Assembly: GCF_002252505.1 (NCBI RefSeq)
Contig: NZ_NNRL01000151.1
Span: 186,001-250,000 of the forward strand
DNA from: Brucella grignonensis
GTDB lineage: Bacteria > Pseudomonadota > Alphaproteobacteria > Rhizobiales > Rhizobiaceae
Length of the DNA: 64,000 nucleotides
Direction: 5' to 3'
Under the pieces are notes generated by a model, which saw nothing but the letters and a program-made list of their open reading frames with translations, was not told the origin of the DNA and did not search any database. This document shows, piece by piece, positions 51,936 to 60,978 of the stretch. The translations under genes and the position numbers were made by a program. The first letter of the stretch is position 1. The number at the start of each line of letters is the position of its first letter.

Positions 51936-52982
51936 ATGAGCTTTTTGACCCTTTCCGGAATTTCCCGCCACTATGGCAAGTTCGCGGCCGTGGACAATTT
52001 CAACCTGGCGATTGAAAAGGGCGAGTTCATTTCGCTTCTCGGTCCTTCCGGCTGCGGCAAGACCACGACCTTGCAGATGATCGCCGGGCTGGTGACGCCG
52101 ACGGCAGGTTCCATCACGCTAGACGGGCGCGAGATCACGCGCCTTGCTCCGGCCAAGCGCGAACTGGGCGTCGTGTTCCAGAGCTATGCACTCTTCCCGC
52201 ATATGACGGTCACGCAGAATGTGAGCTTCGGTCTCGAAATGCGCAGTATTCCAAAGGCAGAGCGCGAAAAGCACGTTCGCGACGTGCTGGAACTTGTGCA
52301 TCTCAGCGCACTTGCCGATCGTTATCCGCGTGAAATGTCGGGCGGTCAGCGCCAGCGTGTGGCCATTGCCCGTGCGCTGGTCATCAATCCGCCGGTCTTG
52401 CTGCTCGATGAGCCGCTGTCCAATCTCGATGCGCAGCTCCGTGAAGAAATGCAGTTCGAGCTGCGTCGCATCCAGCGTACTGTCGGCATTACCACCATCA
52501 TGGTGACGCATGATCAGGCCGAAGCGCTTTCGATCAGCGATCGCATCGTGGTTATGGAAAAGGGCGTCATCACGCAGGTCGATGCGCCCTACAAGCTCTA
52601 TGAGCATCCGCACAACCACTTCATTTCCAACTTCGTCGGCAAGTCGAACTTTCTCAAGGCACGCGCCGAAGGCGATATGATCGCGCTGGCCGAAACGGCA
52701 ATCCGCTTCCCTGCAAATGGCAGACAGGTTTCCGGCGAGCTTTCCGTCTTCATCCGTCCTGAAAAGGTGCAGCTCGTTGCGGCGGGTGAGGGGCATGTCG
52801 CCGGTGAAGTGACGACGCGCTACTTCATGGGTGCGCAGTGGCTGCTCGGCGTAACAACACCTGCGGGCCAGCTTTCGGTGGCACTGCCCAATCTTGGCAA
52901 TCCGCCGCCATCGGAAGGCACATCGGTCGGCCTCAGCTGGAACCATGAGGATTGCCGTATCCTCACCGCAGGGGTGAACTGA
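51936..52982 (+). CDS. ABC transporter ATP-binding protein, spermidine/putrescine type
   Basis: A 348-residue PotA-like ATPase from ATG 51936, which follows GAGAGGGAG. Walker A is GPSGCGKTTTLQ (near residue 38). Also present are the signature MSGGQRQRVAIARAL, Walker B LLLDEPLSNLDAQLR, His in VTHDQAEAL, and the C-terminal TOBE domain. An in-frame upstream extension is rich in basic residues and not credible. First gene of an importer/amine oxidation operon. Confidence 0.93.
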   Translation: MSFLTLSGISRHYGKFAAVDNFNLAIEKGEFISLLGPSGCGKTTTLQMIAGLVTPTAGSITLDGREITRLAPAKRELGVVFQSYALFPHMTVTQNVSFGLEMRSIPKAEREKHVRDVLELVHLSALADRYPREMSGGQRQRVAIARALVINPPVLLLDEPLSNLDAQLREEMQFELRRIQRTVGITTIMVTHDQAEALSISDRIVVMEKGVITQVDAPYKLYEHPHNHFISNFVGKSNFLKARAEGDMIALAETAIRFPANGRQVSGELSVFIRPEKVQLVAAGEGHVAGEVTTRYFMGAQWLLGVTTPAGQLSVALPNLGNPPPSEGTSVGLSWNHEDCRILTAGVN

Positions 52983-52984
52983 AC

Positions 52985-53875
52985 ATGTCGGTCGTCACCT
53001 CACAGGATACATCCTCCGCACCCAAAGGGCAGCGCGATCTGACGCCGCTTTTTCTGGTCGGGCCGTCGACGCTTCTGTTCTTCGCGCTGGTGCTGCTGCC
53101 GCTCGGTCTCACTGTGCTGCTTTCATTCAACAGCTACAGCTATGACAAGGGCATCGAGAACGTCTACACGCTTGCCAATTATACGCAGGTTCTCAAAGAC
53201 CCCTATTACCTCTCGATCTTCTGGCGCACGCTCAAGCTGGCACTGATCACAACCGTTGTCACGGTGCTGATCGGTGTGCCCGAGGCCTATATTCTTTCCA
53301 ATATGCGCAAGCCATGGCGTTCGATCTTCCTGCTGGTCATCATCGGCCCACTTTTGGTTTCGGTCGTGGTTCGCACATTCGGCTGGAGCATGTTGCTGGG
53401 CCGCAATGGCCTCGTGAACAGCGCGCTCGACATGGTGGGCCTGCCGACGACGCAAATCCTCTACAGCGAAACAGCCATCGTCATCGGTCTGGTGCATATC
53501 ATGCTGCCATTCATGGTGATCCCGGTCTGGACCGTGCTGCAAAAGCTCGATCCGACAGTCGAGGCCGCAGCGCTGACGCTCGGCGCATCGCGCCTGACAG
53601 CACTTCGCCGTGTGGTGTTTCCGCAGGCAGTGCTTGGCATCCTGTCGGGCAGCCTCATCGTGTTTGCGCTTTCGGCCAGCTCCTTTGCCATTCCGGGCCT
53701 GCTCGGCGGGCGTCGTCTCAAGATGGCGGCAACGGTTGTCTATGACGAGTTCCTGATCGAGCTGAACTGGCCGCTGGGTGCTGCCATCGCCATCATCGTT
53801 CTGGTCGCCAATCTCGTGATCATGATTGCCTATAATCGCATGCTCGAAGGGCAAGCGAGAAAGAAGCTGGGGTAA
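52985..53875 (+). CDS. ABC transporter permease, PotB type
   Basis: A 296-residue inner-membrane permease from ATG 52985, 2 bp after the ATPase stop. Six hydrophobic segments, and the contact motif EAAALTLGASRLTALRRVVFPQ near residue 200. It forms the channel with the next gene. The family imports polyamines, opines or related cations; specificity cannot be read from the permease. Confidence 0.92.
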   Translation: MSVVTSQDTSSAPKGQRDLTPLFLVGPSTLLFFALVLLPLGLTVLLSFNSYSYDKGIENVYTLANYTQVLKDPYYLSIFWRTLKLALITTVVTVLIGVPEAYILSNMRKPWRSIFLLVIIGPLLVSVVVRTFGWSMLLGRNGLVNSALDMVGLPTTQILYSETAIVIGLVHIMLPFMVIPVWTVLQKLDPTVEAAALTLGASRLTALRRVVFPQAVLGILSGSLIVFALSASSFAIPGLLGGRRLKMAATVVYDEFLIELNWPLGAAIAIIVLVANLVIMIAYNRMLEGQARKKLG

Positions 53876-53880
53876 CCGCC

Positions 53881-54675
53881 ATGACAAAGAACGGTCCTTT
53901 CGCTCTTTTCTTCCACACGCTGATCGTCATCTTCATGCTGGCGCCGATGGTTGTGGTGTGTCTGGTGGCCTTCACGCCGGAAAACACGCTGACAATGCCG
54001 TGGAACGGCCTTTCACTGCGCTGGTTCGCTGCCGTGTTTGCGCACAACGACTTCATGACTTCGTTCTATAACAGCGTGCAGCTCGCCTTCTTCTCGGCAT
54101 CCATTTCGACGCTCCTGGCCGTGCCATCGGGGCTCGCGATTGCTCAGTATAATTTCCGTGGTCGCGATGCGCTGAACGCGCTTTTCCTGTCGCCGCTCAT
54201 CATCCCGCATCTGGTGTTGGGTGTGGCGTTCCTGCGTCTGTTCTCGCTGATGGGCTTTACCGGCTCCTTCGTCTGGCTGGTTGCGGCACATTCGATTGTC
54301 GTCACGCCCTATGCGCTGCGCCTTATCCTTGCTTCGCTTGGCAGCATGGATCGCAATGCGGAAAATGCGGCGCGCACACTCGGCGCAGGCGAATGGACCG
54401 TGTTCCGCCGCGTCACCTTGCCATTGCTTGTGCCGGGTCTGTCGGGCGGCTGGCTACTTGCCTTCATCAATTCGTTCGATGAACTCACCATGTCGATCTT
54501 CGTCACCTCGCCGTCCACAGTCACGCTGCCGGTCCGTATGTATATGTATGCCAGCGAATCCATCGACCCGATGATGGCAGCGGTTTCGGCCCTGATGATC
54601 CTCGTTGCCACCGTGACCATGATTATCATCGATCGCATGTTCGGCCTCGACCGGCTGCTGGTGGGCAAGGGTTGA
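53881..54675 (+). CDS. ABC transporter permease, PotC type
   Basis: A 264-residue permease with six hydrophobic segments and contact motif ENAARTLGAGEWTVFRRVTLP (near residue 160), then FDELTMSIFVTSPST typical of PotC. Starts 5 bp after the PotB-like gene. Confidence 0.92.
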   Translation: MTKNGPFALFFHTLIVIFMLAPMVVVCLVAFTPENTLTMPWNGLSLRWFAAVFAHNDFMTSFYNSVQLAFFSASISTLLAVPSGLAIAQYNFRGRDALNALFLSPLIIPHLVLGVAFLRLFSLMGFTGSFVWLVAAHSIVVTPYALRLILASLGSMDRNAENAARTLGAGEWTVFRRVTLPLLVPGLSGGWLLAFINSFDELTMSIFVTSPSTVTLPVRMYMYASESIDPMMAAVSALMILVATVTMIIIDRMFGLDRLLVGKG

Positions 54676-54686
54676 GCAGGCAGACC

Positions 54687-54995
54687 ATGACGATCCCGGT
54701 TTCCCCTTCGGCGGCTCAGTTCCGCAGACGGTATCGGCTGACTGAGCAGCCGATCAGCTTCTCGCTTGACGGCGTTTCCTTTGAGGGACGCCGTGGCGAC
54801 ACGGTGCTGACTGCCATTCTCTCCGTGCAGGGAAAGCTGCGTCATACCGAATTTACCGGCGAACCGCGTGCGGGCTTCTGCCTGATCGGCGCGTGTCAGG
54901 ATTGCCACGTCATGACGGCTAAGGGCCACAAGCTTCGTGCCTGCACCACGCTTCTGGAAGACGGCATGGCCTTTGTGACGGAGCCCGCGATATGA
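54687..54995 (+). CDS. [2Fe-2S] ferredoxin-like subunit (HcnA/opine oxidase type)
   Basis: A 102-residue protein from ATG 54687; a TTG at 54672 would overlap the permease stop. Cysteines 65, 70, 73 and 86 (GFCLIGACQDC...RAC) form the [2Fe-2S] site. This small subunit, with the two flavoproteins that follow, forms the three-part dehydrogenases of the HcnABC, opine oxidase and proline dehydrogenase type. The stop overlaps the next start by 4 bp. Confidence 0.88.
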   Translation: MTIPVSPSAAQFRRRYRLTEQPISFSLDGVSFEGRRGDTVLTAILSVQGKLRHTEFTGEPRAGFCLIGACQDCHVMTAKGHKLRACTTLLEDGMAFVTEPAI

Positions 54996-56386
54996 GTGCG
55001 GTTCCCAATCCGGTTATTGTGGGCGCTGGTCCTGCGGGCATTCGCGCCGCCGAAACGCTGGTCAAGGCGGGTCTCAAGCCTATCGTGCTCGATGAAGGTT
55101 TTCGTTCCGGTGGTCAGATCTATCGTCGCCCGCCGCTCGATGACGGACGCAGCTATCGCAGCCGTTACGGGTCGGAAGCGCATAAGGCCGAAGCGCTGCA
55201 CAAAACCTTTGACGCGTTGCGTAGCGTAATTGACTATCGTCCGGAAACGCTGGTCTGGAATATCACGCGCGGTGAAGGTGATCGTCTCGATCTCCTGACC
55301 AAAGGTGTGCATAGCCAGCTGCCTTACAGCCATCTCATTCTGGCGACGGGTGCGACTGATCGGGTTCTGCCGTTCAAAGGCTGGACCAAGCCCGGCGTCT
55401 ATACGCTTGGTGCATCACAGACCGCACTCAAGGCGCAGGGCTGCACAATCGGCGAACGCGTGGTGTTCATGGGTTCGGGGCCGCTGCTTTATCTGGTCGC
55501 CTGGCAATATCATCATGCCGGTGCGAAGGTTGCAGCCGTGCTCGACACAGCGCCCTTCGCTTCAAAGTTTCATCTGGCACATCTCGCGCTTTATGCACCG
55601 CGCATTGTCGCTCTCGGCGCCTATTATGGCCTGCGTCTCAAGCTTGGTGGCGTGCCGATCCATCATAATGTGCGACCAAGTGAAGTTCTGGGCGAAGGCC
55701 ATGTCGAAGCCATTCGCTATCGCACGGGCAAGCGTGTTCGCGAGGTTGAATGCGATGCGCTGGCCTATGGTTTTGCGCTGCGTCCCGAAACCCAGCTTGC
55801 TGATCTCGCCGGTTGCGAATTCCGCTTTGAAGAACGTGACCGTGCATGGCTTCCCGCTGCCGACACGCTCGGCCGTTCAAGCCGCGAAGGTGTTTACGTG
55901 GCGGGTGATGGCGCGGGCATCGCGGGTGCGGATGCTGCTGAAATTCGTGGGTCATTGGCCGCGATGGCCTTGCTGCGCGATAGGAGTCTGCCGTTTGACG
56001 AAGGTACGGAACGCGGCCTTCTCGCAAAGCTCGATCATATCTATCGCGAGCGCCTGATCGTCGAAAAAGCTTTCCCGTTCCCGCGCGACTGGTTCGATAC
56101 AATCGCAGGCGATGTCACGCTTTGCCGTTGCGAAGAAATCGCGGTGCGTGATGCCAAGGCGGTTATCGGCAAGGGTGATGTGCACGAGATCAACCGGCTA
56201 AAAGCGCTTACCCGTGTGGGGATGGGGCGTTGTCAGGGGCGCATGTGTACCGCTGCCGCCGCAGAACTTCTGGCGTCGATGCAGGACAAGGCGCCCGAAG
56301 AAGCGGGCCGCATCCGCGCCCAGGCACCGGTCAAGCCGATCCCGCTTGGCTTTGGCGCAAAGCCTGAGCAGGAGGTGTCGCCATGA
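54992..56386 (+). CDS. FAD/NAD(P)-binding oxidoreductase subunit with C-terminal [2Fe-2S] domain
   Basis: A 464-residue protein. The Rossmann motif is VIVGAGPAGIRAAE (residues 8-21), a second nucleotide-binding motif near GERVVFMGSGPLL and the FAD motif YVAGDGAGIAGADAAEIRG near 310. The C-terminal BFD-like domain with CRCEE and GRCQGRMC (about 375-420) would carry a further iron-sulfur cluster. It is the HcnB-like middle subunit of an amine/opine dehydrogenase. It overlaps both neighbours by 4 bp. Confidence 0.9.
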   Translation: MSAVPNPVIVGAGPAGIRAAETLVKAGLKPIVLDEGFRSGGQIYRRPPLDDGRSYRSRYGSEAHKAEALHKTFDALRSVIDYRPETLVWNITRGEGDRLDLLTKGVHSQLPYSHLILATGATDRVLPFKGWTKPGVYTLGASQTALKAQGCTIGERVVFMGSGPLLYLVAWQYHHAGAKVAAVLDTAPFASKFHLAHLALYAPRIVALGAYYGLRLKLGGVPIHHNVRPSEVLGEGHVEAIRYRTGKRVREVECDALAYGFALRPETQLADLAGCEFRFEERDRAWLPAADTLGRSSREGVYVAGDGAGIAGADAAEIRGSLAAMALLRDRSLPFDEGTERGLLAKLDHIYRERLIVEKAFPFPRDWFDTIAGDVTLCRCEEIAVRDAKAVIGKGDVHEINRLKALTRVGMGRCQGRMCTAAAAELLASMQDKAPEEAGRIRAQAPVKPIPLGFGAKPEQEVSP

Positions 56387-57519
56387 CAAAGCATCTTCAG
56401 GCTGATGTGGTCATTATTGGAGGCGGGATTGTTGGCGGTTCGGCGGCGCTTTTCATGCGTCAGGCCGGGTTGTCGGTCATTCTGCTCGACAAGGGCTTTT
56501 GCGGGGCGCAGGCAAGCGGCGTGAATTACGGTGGCGTTCGCAGGCAGGGTCGGGCGCCGGAACAGCTGCCGCTCGCACAGCGTTCGCACGCATTGTGGGC
56601 GCGTCTGCCGGAACTTATCGGCATCGATGGCGAATATATCCGCAGCGGCCATTTGAAGCTTGCCCGCACGGAAGCGCATTTTGCGAAGCTTGAAGCCTAT
56701 GCGGCTACAGTGCAGCCGCTTGGGCTCGATGTCGAGTTGATCGGCGGCAATGCCGTGCGAGAGCGTTTCCCATGGCTTCCGGGCAACGTCGCGGGCGCTT
56801 CGCTTTGCGCGGAAGATGGCCACGCTAATCCGCGTCTGGTCGCGCCTGCCTTTGCCCGCGCCGCACTGGTAGCTGGGGCCACGGTGCTGGAAAACACCCC
56901 GGTCATCGAAGCGCGTGAAACCGGCGATGGTTTTGCCATTCTGGCGGGAAACGGCATCGAAATGCGCTCACGTCTCCTGTTCAATTGCGCCGGTGCATGG
57001 TCGGATCAGTTTGCGGCTTCATTTGGCGAGCCGGTGCCGCTCCAGCGCATCTATCCGTCGATGGTTGTAACCGAGCCAATGCCGTTTCGCCTGCCGATGA
57101 GCCTTGGCGAAGAGGGTGGCGGCTTCTACGGCCGTCAGGTCACGCGCGGCAATTATGTCATGGGTGGCGGACGCGGCACGCCGCTTGAGAACCCGGATTT
57201 TTCGCGGCCTTCGGTCAATGCGGCTTCATCGGTGATGCTGCGCGCCATCGAACTTTTCCCGCATCTGAAAAACGCCCAGGTTATCCGTTTCTGGTCTGGC
57301 ACTGAATCGGAAATGCCGGACGACAATCCGGTGATCGGGCCAAGCAGCCGGGTCAAAAATCTCTTTCACGCCTTCGGATTTTGCGGCGCCGGTTTTCAGA
57401 CCGGCCCGGCTGTGGGCGCCGTTCTTTGCGATCTCGCCGTTAAAGGCGAGACGGAAACACCGATCGATGCATTCCGCATCGACCGGTTCGATAAAAACTC
57501 AAACCACAAAGGGGAGTAG
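56383..57519 (+). CDS. FAD-dependent oxidoreductase, D-amino acid oxidase family (HcnC type)
   Basis: A 378-residue flavoprotein. The dinucleotide-binding motif is ADVVIIGGGIVGGSAALFMRQAG (residues 7-29), with LLFNCAGAWSDQFAASFG near 200 and the C-terminal FHAFGFCGAGFQTGPAVGAVL. It is the substrate-oxidising subunit, probably acting on an amino acid or secondary amine, with electrons passing to the iron-sulfur subunits. Its start overlaps the previous stop by 4 bp. The binding-protein gene begins 1 bp after its stop. Confidence 0.9.
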   Translation: MTKHLQADVVIIGGGIVGGSAALFMRQAGLSVILLDKGFCGAQASGVNYGGVRRQGRAPEQLPLAQRSHALWARLPELIGIDGEYIRSGHLKLARTEAHFAKLEAYAATVQPLGLDVELIGGNAVRERFPWLPGNVAGASLCAEDGHANPRLVAPAFARAALVAGATVLENTPVIEARETGDGFAILAGNGIEMRSRLLFNCAGAWSDQFAASFGEPVPLQRIYPSMVVTEPMPFRLPMSLGEEGGGFYGRQVTRGNYVMGGGRGTPLENPDFSRPSVNAASSVMLRAIELFPHLKNAQVIRFWSGTESEMPDDNPVIGPSSRVKNLFHAFGFCGAGFQTGPAVGAVLCDLAVKGETETPIDAFRIDRFDKNSNHKGE

Positions 57520-57520
57520 C

Positions 57521-58588
57521 ATGAAAACTCAATTCACTAACGAGGCCATCATCAAGTCCGCCCTGTTGGCGCTCGGCCTGTCGGTCGCCTTTGCTTCCGC
57601 CGCATCGGCTGAAACCAAGACGCTCTATATCGGCATGAATGGCGGCAATATGGAGAAGGCCTATACCGAGCACGTTCTGCCGGAATTCGAAAAGGCCAAT
57701 GACGTGAAGGTCGTTGTCGTGCCGGGCACTTCGGCGGATATTCTCGCCAAGGCAACCGCGCAGAAAGACAACCCGCAGATGCATGTCATGTTGCTCGACG
57801 ATGGCGTCATGGTGCGCGCGATTAGTTCCGGCCTGTGCCAGAAGATTTCGGATGATCCGGTTCTGGCTGACATTCAGCCTGCCGCGCGTCTCAAGGACGA
57901 CATGGCCATCGGCATCGATATGGGCATGACCGGCATTGCCTATAACAAGAAGCTTTTCGACGAAAAGGGCTGGGCAGCACCGACCTCGTGGATGGACTTT
58001 GCCGACGAAAAATATGCGAACGCCGTCGTGTTCCAGTCGGCTTCCGCTTCGACTTTCGGCCTCCATGCCTTCCTGATGTTCAACCGCATTCAGGGCGGTG
58101 ATGAAAAGAACCTCGAGCCGGGCTTCGAAAAATTCCCGGACACAATCGGCAAGAACGTTCTGGAATACATTCCATCATCGGCCAAGATTTCGGAAATGGT
58201 GCAGACCGGCGAGGCAGCGATCTTCCCGCTGACACCGACGGGCGTCAACAACCTGAAAGCAAAGGGTATTCCCGTTGAATATGCACAGCCGAAGGAAGGT
58301 TCCGTTATTCTGGCCGTGACCGAATGCGTGCTTGCAGGCAATAACGAACCGGAACTGAGCCAGAAGCTTGCTCACTATCTGCTTTCCGCCGATGCACAGA
58401 GCAAGGCGCTCGACCATGGCAACCTCATTCCGTCGAACCAGAAGGCAAAGGCCGGTACGCCCGATGCGCAGGCCAAGCTCGACGCTTTCAACGGTTACAT
58501 GAAAACAGCCAATACGCTCGATTGGGATGCCGTCAATGAAGGTCGCCAGCAGCTCAACAGCCGCTGGAACCGCACCATCGAAAAGTAA
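57521..58588 (+). CDS. ABC transporter substrate-binding protein, polyamine/opine type
   Basis: A 355-residue periplasmic protein (family 1/PotD-like) from ATG 57521, after AAAGGGGAG. The signal peptide ends near SAASAETK (residue 30). Features are YTEHVLPEFEKANDVKVVVVPGTSADILAKATA, DMGMTGIAYNKKLFDEKGW and the C-terminal LAHYLLSADAQSKAL. It gives specificity to the ATPase/permease set 4.5 kb upstream. It is unusual that it closes the operon after the oxidation genes. Confidence 0.92.
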   Translation: MKTQFTNEAIIKSALLALGLSVAFASAASAETKTLYIGMNGGNMEKAYTEHVLPEFEKANDVKVVVVPGTSADILAKATAQKDNPQMHVMLLDDGVMVRAISSGLCQKISDDPVLADIQPAARLKDDMAIGIDMGMTGIAYNKKLFDEKGWAAPTSWMDFADEKYANAVVFQSASASTFGLHAFLMFNRIQGGDEKNLEPGFEKFPDTIGKNVLEYIPSSAKISEMVQTGEAAIFPLTPTGVNNLKAKGIPVEYAQPKEGSVILAVTECVLAGNNEPELSQKLAHYLLSADAQSKALDHGNLIPSNQKAKAGTPDAQAKLDAFNGYMKTANTLDWDAVNEGRQQLNSRWNRTIEK

Positions 58589-58606
58589 GACCGGCGATAC
58601 GGTTTG

Positions 58607-58642
58607 AAAAAGCCCGCCTCGGGAAACCGAGGCGGGCTTTTT
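58607..58642. terminator. Bidirectional rho-independent terminator
   Basis: AAAAAGCCCGCCTCGG pairs with CCGAGGCGGGCTTTTT around a GAAA loop. It serves the plus-strand operon and the convergent MFS gene. Confidence 0.95.
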
Positions 58643-58643
58643 G

Positions 58644-59840
58644 TTATGCTGCGACTTTTGCTCTCTGTTTTCTCGCAGATTGCCAGACCAGTGGCACAAG
58701 GATGAGCGCAACAGTCGGGAAGATCAGCCAGTTGATCGTCTCCCAGCCGGATGAATGCAGCAGCGAACCGGCAAAGAAGGATGCGCAGGCGACCGTGCCG
58801 AAGACGAGAAAGTCGTTTGCACCCTGCGCCTTGCCACGTTCTTCTGGCGTATGGCATTCGGCAACCATGGCGGTCGCACCAATAAAGCCAAAATTCCAGC
58901 CAATGCCAAGAAGAATCAGTGAAATCCAGAAATGGGTCAGGTCGAGGCCGGACAAAGCGACGATTGCTGACAGCGCAATGATCAGGAGGCCGACAGCGGT
59001 GACACGCTCTTTCCCGAAACGGGTGATGAGCACACCGGTAAAGAAGCTTGGTCCGAACATGGCCAGCACATGCCACTGAATGCCTAGCGCTGCGTGGCTA
59101 ACGGAGTGGCCATGGCCAACCATCGCAATTGGGGCTGCGGTCATCACAAATGTCATCAGGCCATAGGAGACAACGCCGGAAGCCACCGCCAACATATAAC
59201 GGGGGTTGAGCAATATTTCTTTCAGCGGACGTCCATTGCTCCCGACGTCGGCGGATTTTGCGGTCTTAGGTGAGCGCAAAAGCATCAATACCGGGATTGC
59301 CATCAGGGCGAGAGCCGCCTGGCTGAGAAAGCTGCCCGCATAGGGCGTATTGGGCAGGGCATCACGCGTCCAGATGACAAGCTGCGGACCAATGATAGCT
59401 GCAATCAGCCCGCCGACCATAACCCAGGAAATGGCGCGCGCCCTGAGCGGTCCTGATGCCGCATCGGTCGCAGCAAAGCGATAGCTCTGCACGTAAGCGG
59501 CATAAAAGCCTGCCAGGAACGTGCCGATGCAGAAGACGATAAAGGAAGACGAGAAAATGCCGAAAGCGGCTACCAGACCGGCCGACATGCCAAAACAAGC
59601 GCCTAGCAGATAGCCATTACGACGTCCGAAGGACCGCATGATGAAAGCCGCAGGCAGGGTTCCAAGGGCCAATCCGAGATTGAAAAGGCTGACGGGCAGA
59701 GTGACCAGCGCCGGATCGGAAGAAAGTTGCTGGCCGACCAGGCCGCCCAGTGAAATAATGATGGGCGGACTTGCCGCGCCCAGTGCCTGTGCTGCGGTCA
59801 GCACGAAAATATTGCGTCTGGCGATTGTCTGGTCGGTCAT
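58644..59840 (-). CDS. MFS transporter
   Basis: A 398-residue transporter with 12 hydrophobic segments. It has the N-terminal RRNIFVLTAAQALGAASPPIIISLGGLVGQ, the loop 2-3 motif RSFGRRNGYLLGACFG near residue 70, and the central cytoplasmic stretch RSPKTAKSADVGSNGRPLKEI. The upstream ArsR-type regulator gene, 47 bp away on the same strand, suggests it exports a metal, metalloid or toxic compound. The substrate cannot be told. Confidence 0.88.
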   Translation of the reverse strand: MTDQTIARRNIFVLTAAQALGAASPPIIISLGGLVGQQLSSDPALVTLPVSLFNLGLALGTLPAAFIMRSFGRRNGYLLGACFGMSAGLVAAFGIFSSSFIVFCIGTFLAGFYAAYVQSYRFAATDAASGPLRARAISWVMVGGLIAAIIGPQLVIWTRDALPNTPYAGSFLSQAALALMAIPVLMLLRSPKTAKSADVGSNGRPLKEILLNPRYMLAVASGVVSYGLMTFVMTAAPIAMVGHGHSVSHAALGIQWHVLAMFGPSFFTGVLITRFGKERVTAVGLLIIALSAIVALSGLDLTHFWISLILLGIGWNFGFIGATAMVAECHTPEERGKAQGANDFLVFGTVACASFFAGSLLHSSGWETINWLIFPTVALILVPLVWQSARKQRAKVAA

Positions 59841-59887
59841 GTCCGCATTTCTTCAAAGTTGCCTTGATAATCGTGCCAGGTGCCGGT

Positions 59888-60211
59888 TTAGCCGACCGGC
59901 ACCTGGAAATGTGTGCAAATCACCGCCATCACCTGACGCGCTATATCACTTTCAACGCGATACCAGATGGTCTGCCCGTCGCGGCGCCCGGCGATGATGC
60001 CATCACGTCGCAACAATGCCAGATGTTGAGAGACAGTGGAGGCACGCAAGCCGATCAGTTCGGCAAGCTGTCCCACCGATTTCTCACCACCATGCAACCG
60101 GCAGAGGATCATGAGCCGGTGGTTGTTGGCGATTGTTTTGAGGAATTCACTTGCCTCGTCGGCCGCGAGGCGGGTTTTTACGCCGAGGTCTATTGGGTGG
60201 CTTTTGTTCAT
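59888..60211 (-). CDS. ArsR-family regulator
   Basis: A 107-residue winged-helix repressor from ATG 60211 (MNKSHPIDLG); a TTG at 60247 would lie in what looks like the operator and is disfavoured. The HTH is NNHRLMILCRLHGGEKSVGQLAELIGLRASTVSQHLALLRRDGIIAGRRDGQTIWYRV (residues about 30-85). No Cys-x-Cys metal site of the classical ArsR type is present (only single Cys residues in MILCRL and VICTHF), so it may sense another signal. Transcribed ahead of the MFS gene. Confidence 0.88.
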   Translation of the reverse strand: MNKSHPIDLGVKTRLAADEASEFLKTIANNHRLMILCRLHGGEKSVGQLAELIGLRASTVSQHLALLRRDGIIAGRRDGQTIWYRVESDIARQVMAVICTHFQVPVG

Positions 60212-60240
60212 ACCTTCATAGCTACGAAAATTTGAATATT

Positions 60241-60268
60241 TAGTCAATATTGCTCAAAAAATTGACTA
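60241..60268. promoter_or_regulatory. Candidate ArsR operator
   Basis: TAGTCAAT at 60241-60248 is repeated as the complement ATTGACTA at 60261-60268, 30 bp before the regulator start. The 12-bp spacer and AT-rich arms are usual for ArsR-type sites. Confidence 0.55.
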
Positions 60269-60384
60269 TCAAGAAATTTAATTCCGATTTCCAGTTCAAA
60301 TAGCGAGGGGCGGTGAAAGCGCTTCTGTCTATGGCAATGATATTGTAGCCTTCGCGCATTACTGCTTTTGGGGCTGGAGTTATC

Positions 60385-60978
60385 GTGCGCATAGCTGTGT
60401 TGAGTGTTGTTTTTGGAGTCCTGTTTTCGGGGCAGGCCGTTGCAGAGGATGATTGGAAAGCCGTCGAAGTCATTAAACCCTACGCGATCAGTGGTCGTAC
60501 CGGTCCAGAACTTTATGAATCCATCGGCGAGCGTGGCCCTAAAGCGGGCAAATCCCGCGTGATCGCGCACACGACCTTTGTGCTGACCTGGGACCGCAAG
60601 TTCGACAATTCCAATAATGGTTGCACAATTGTTTCGGCCAGGCCCAAGCTGAAAATCACCTATACGCTGCCGAAGCCTTCACAGAAGCTTACCTCACCAG
60701 CAAAAGAAAACTGGGAACGGTTCTATAATGGCATCTACAAGCACGAGCTTGTTCATGGTGACACGGCCAAGGACATGACGCGCGAAATCGTCCGCACGAC
60801 GGTCGGGCTTTCGATACCCAATGATCCGAAGTGCCAGAAAATGCGTCGGGAGCTGATCAATCGCATCACCGATCTGGTCAATGTCCAGCGCCAGCAAGGT
60901 CGTGACTTCGATCGGGTCGAAATGGGATCAGGAGGCAATGTCGAGCAGCTAATTCTAGCTCTCGTAAATGGCGGATAA
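60385..60978 (+). CDS. DUF922 putative zinc protease, secreted
   Basis: A 197-residue protein from GTG 60385 with a signal peptide (to about AVAEDD). It carries HELVHG (His120-Glu-Leu-Val-His124), the HExxH zinc motif, and the family segments ISGRTGPELYESIGERGP and KENWERFYNGIYKHELVHG. The role in the periplasm is not known. A methionine synthase remnant lies antisense downstream. Confidence 0.8.
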   Translation: MRIAVLSVVFGVLFSGQAVAEDDWKAVEVIKPYAISGRTGPELYESIGERGPKAGKSRVIAHTTFVLTWDRKFDNSNNGCTIVSARPKLKITYTLPKPSQKLTSPAKENWERFYNGIYKHELVHGDTAKDMTREIVRTTVGLSIPNDPKCQKMRRELINRITDLVNVQRQQGRDFDRVEMGSGGNVEQLILALVNGG

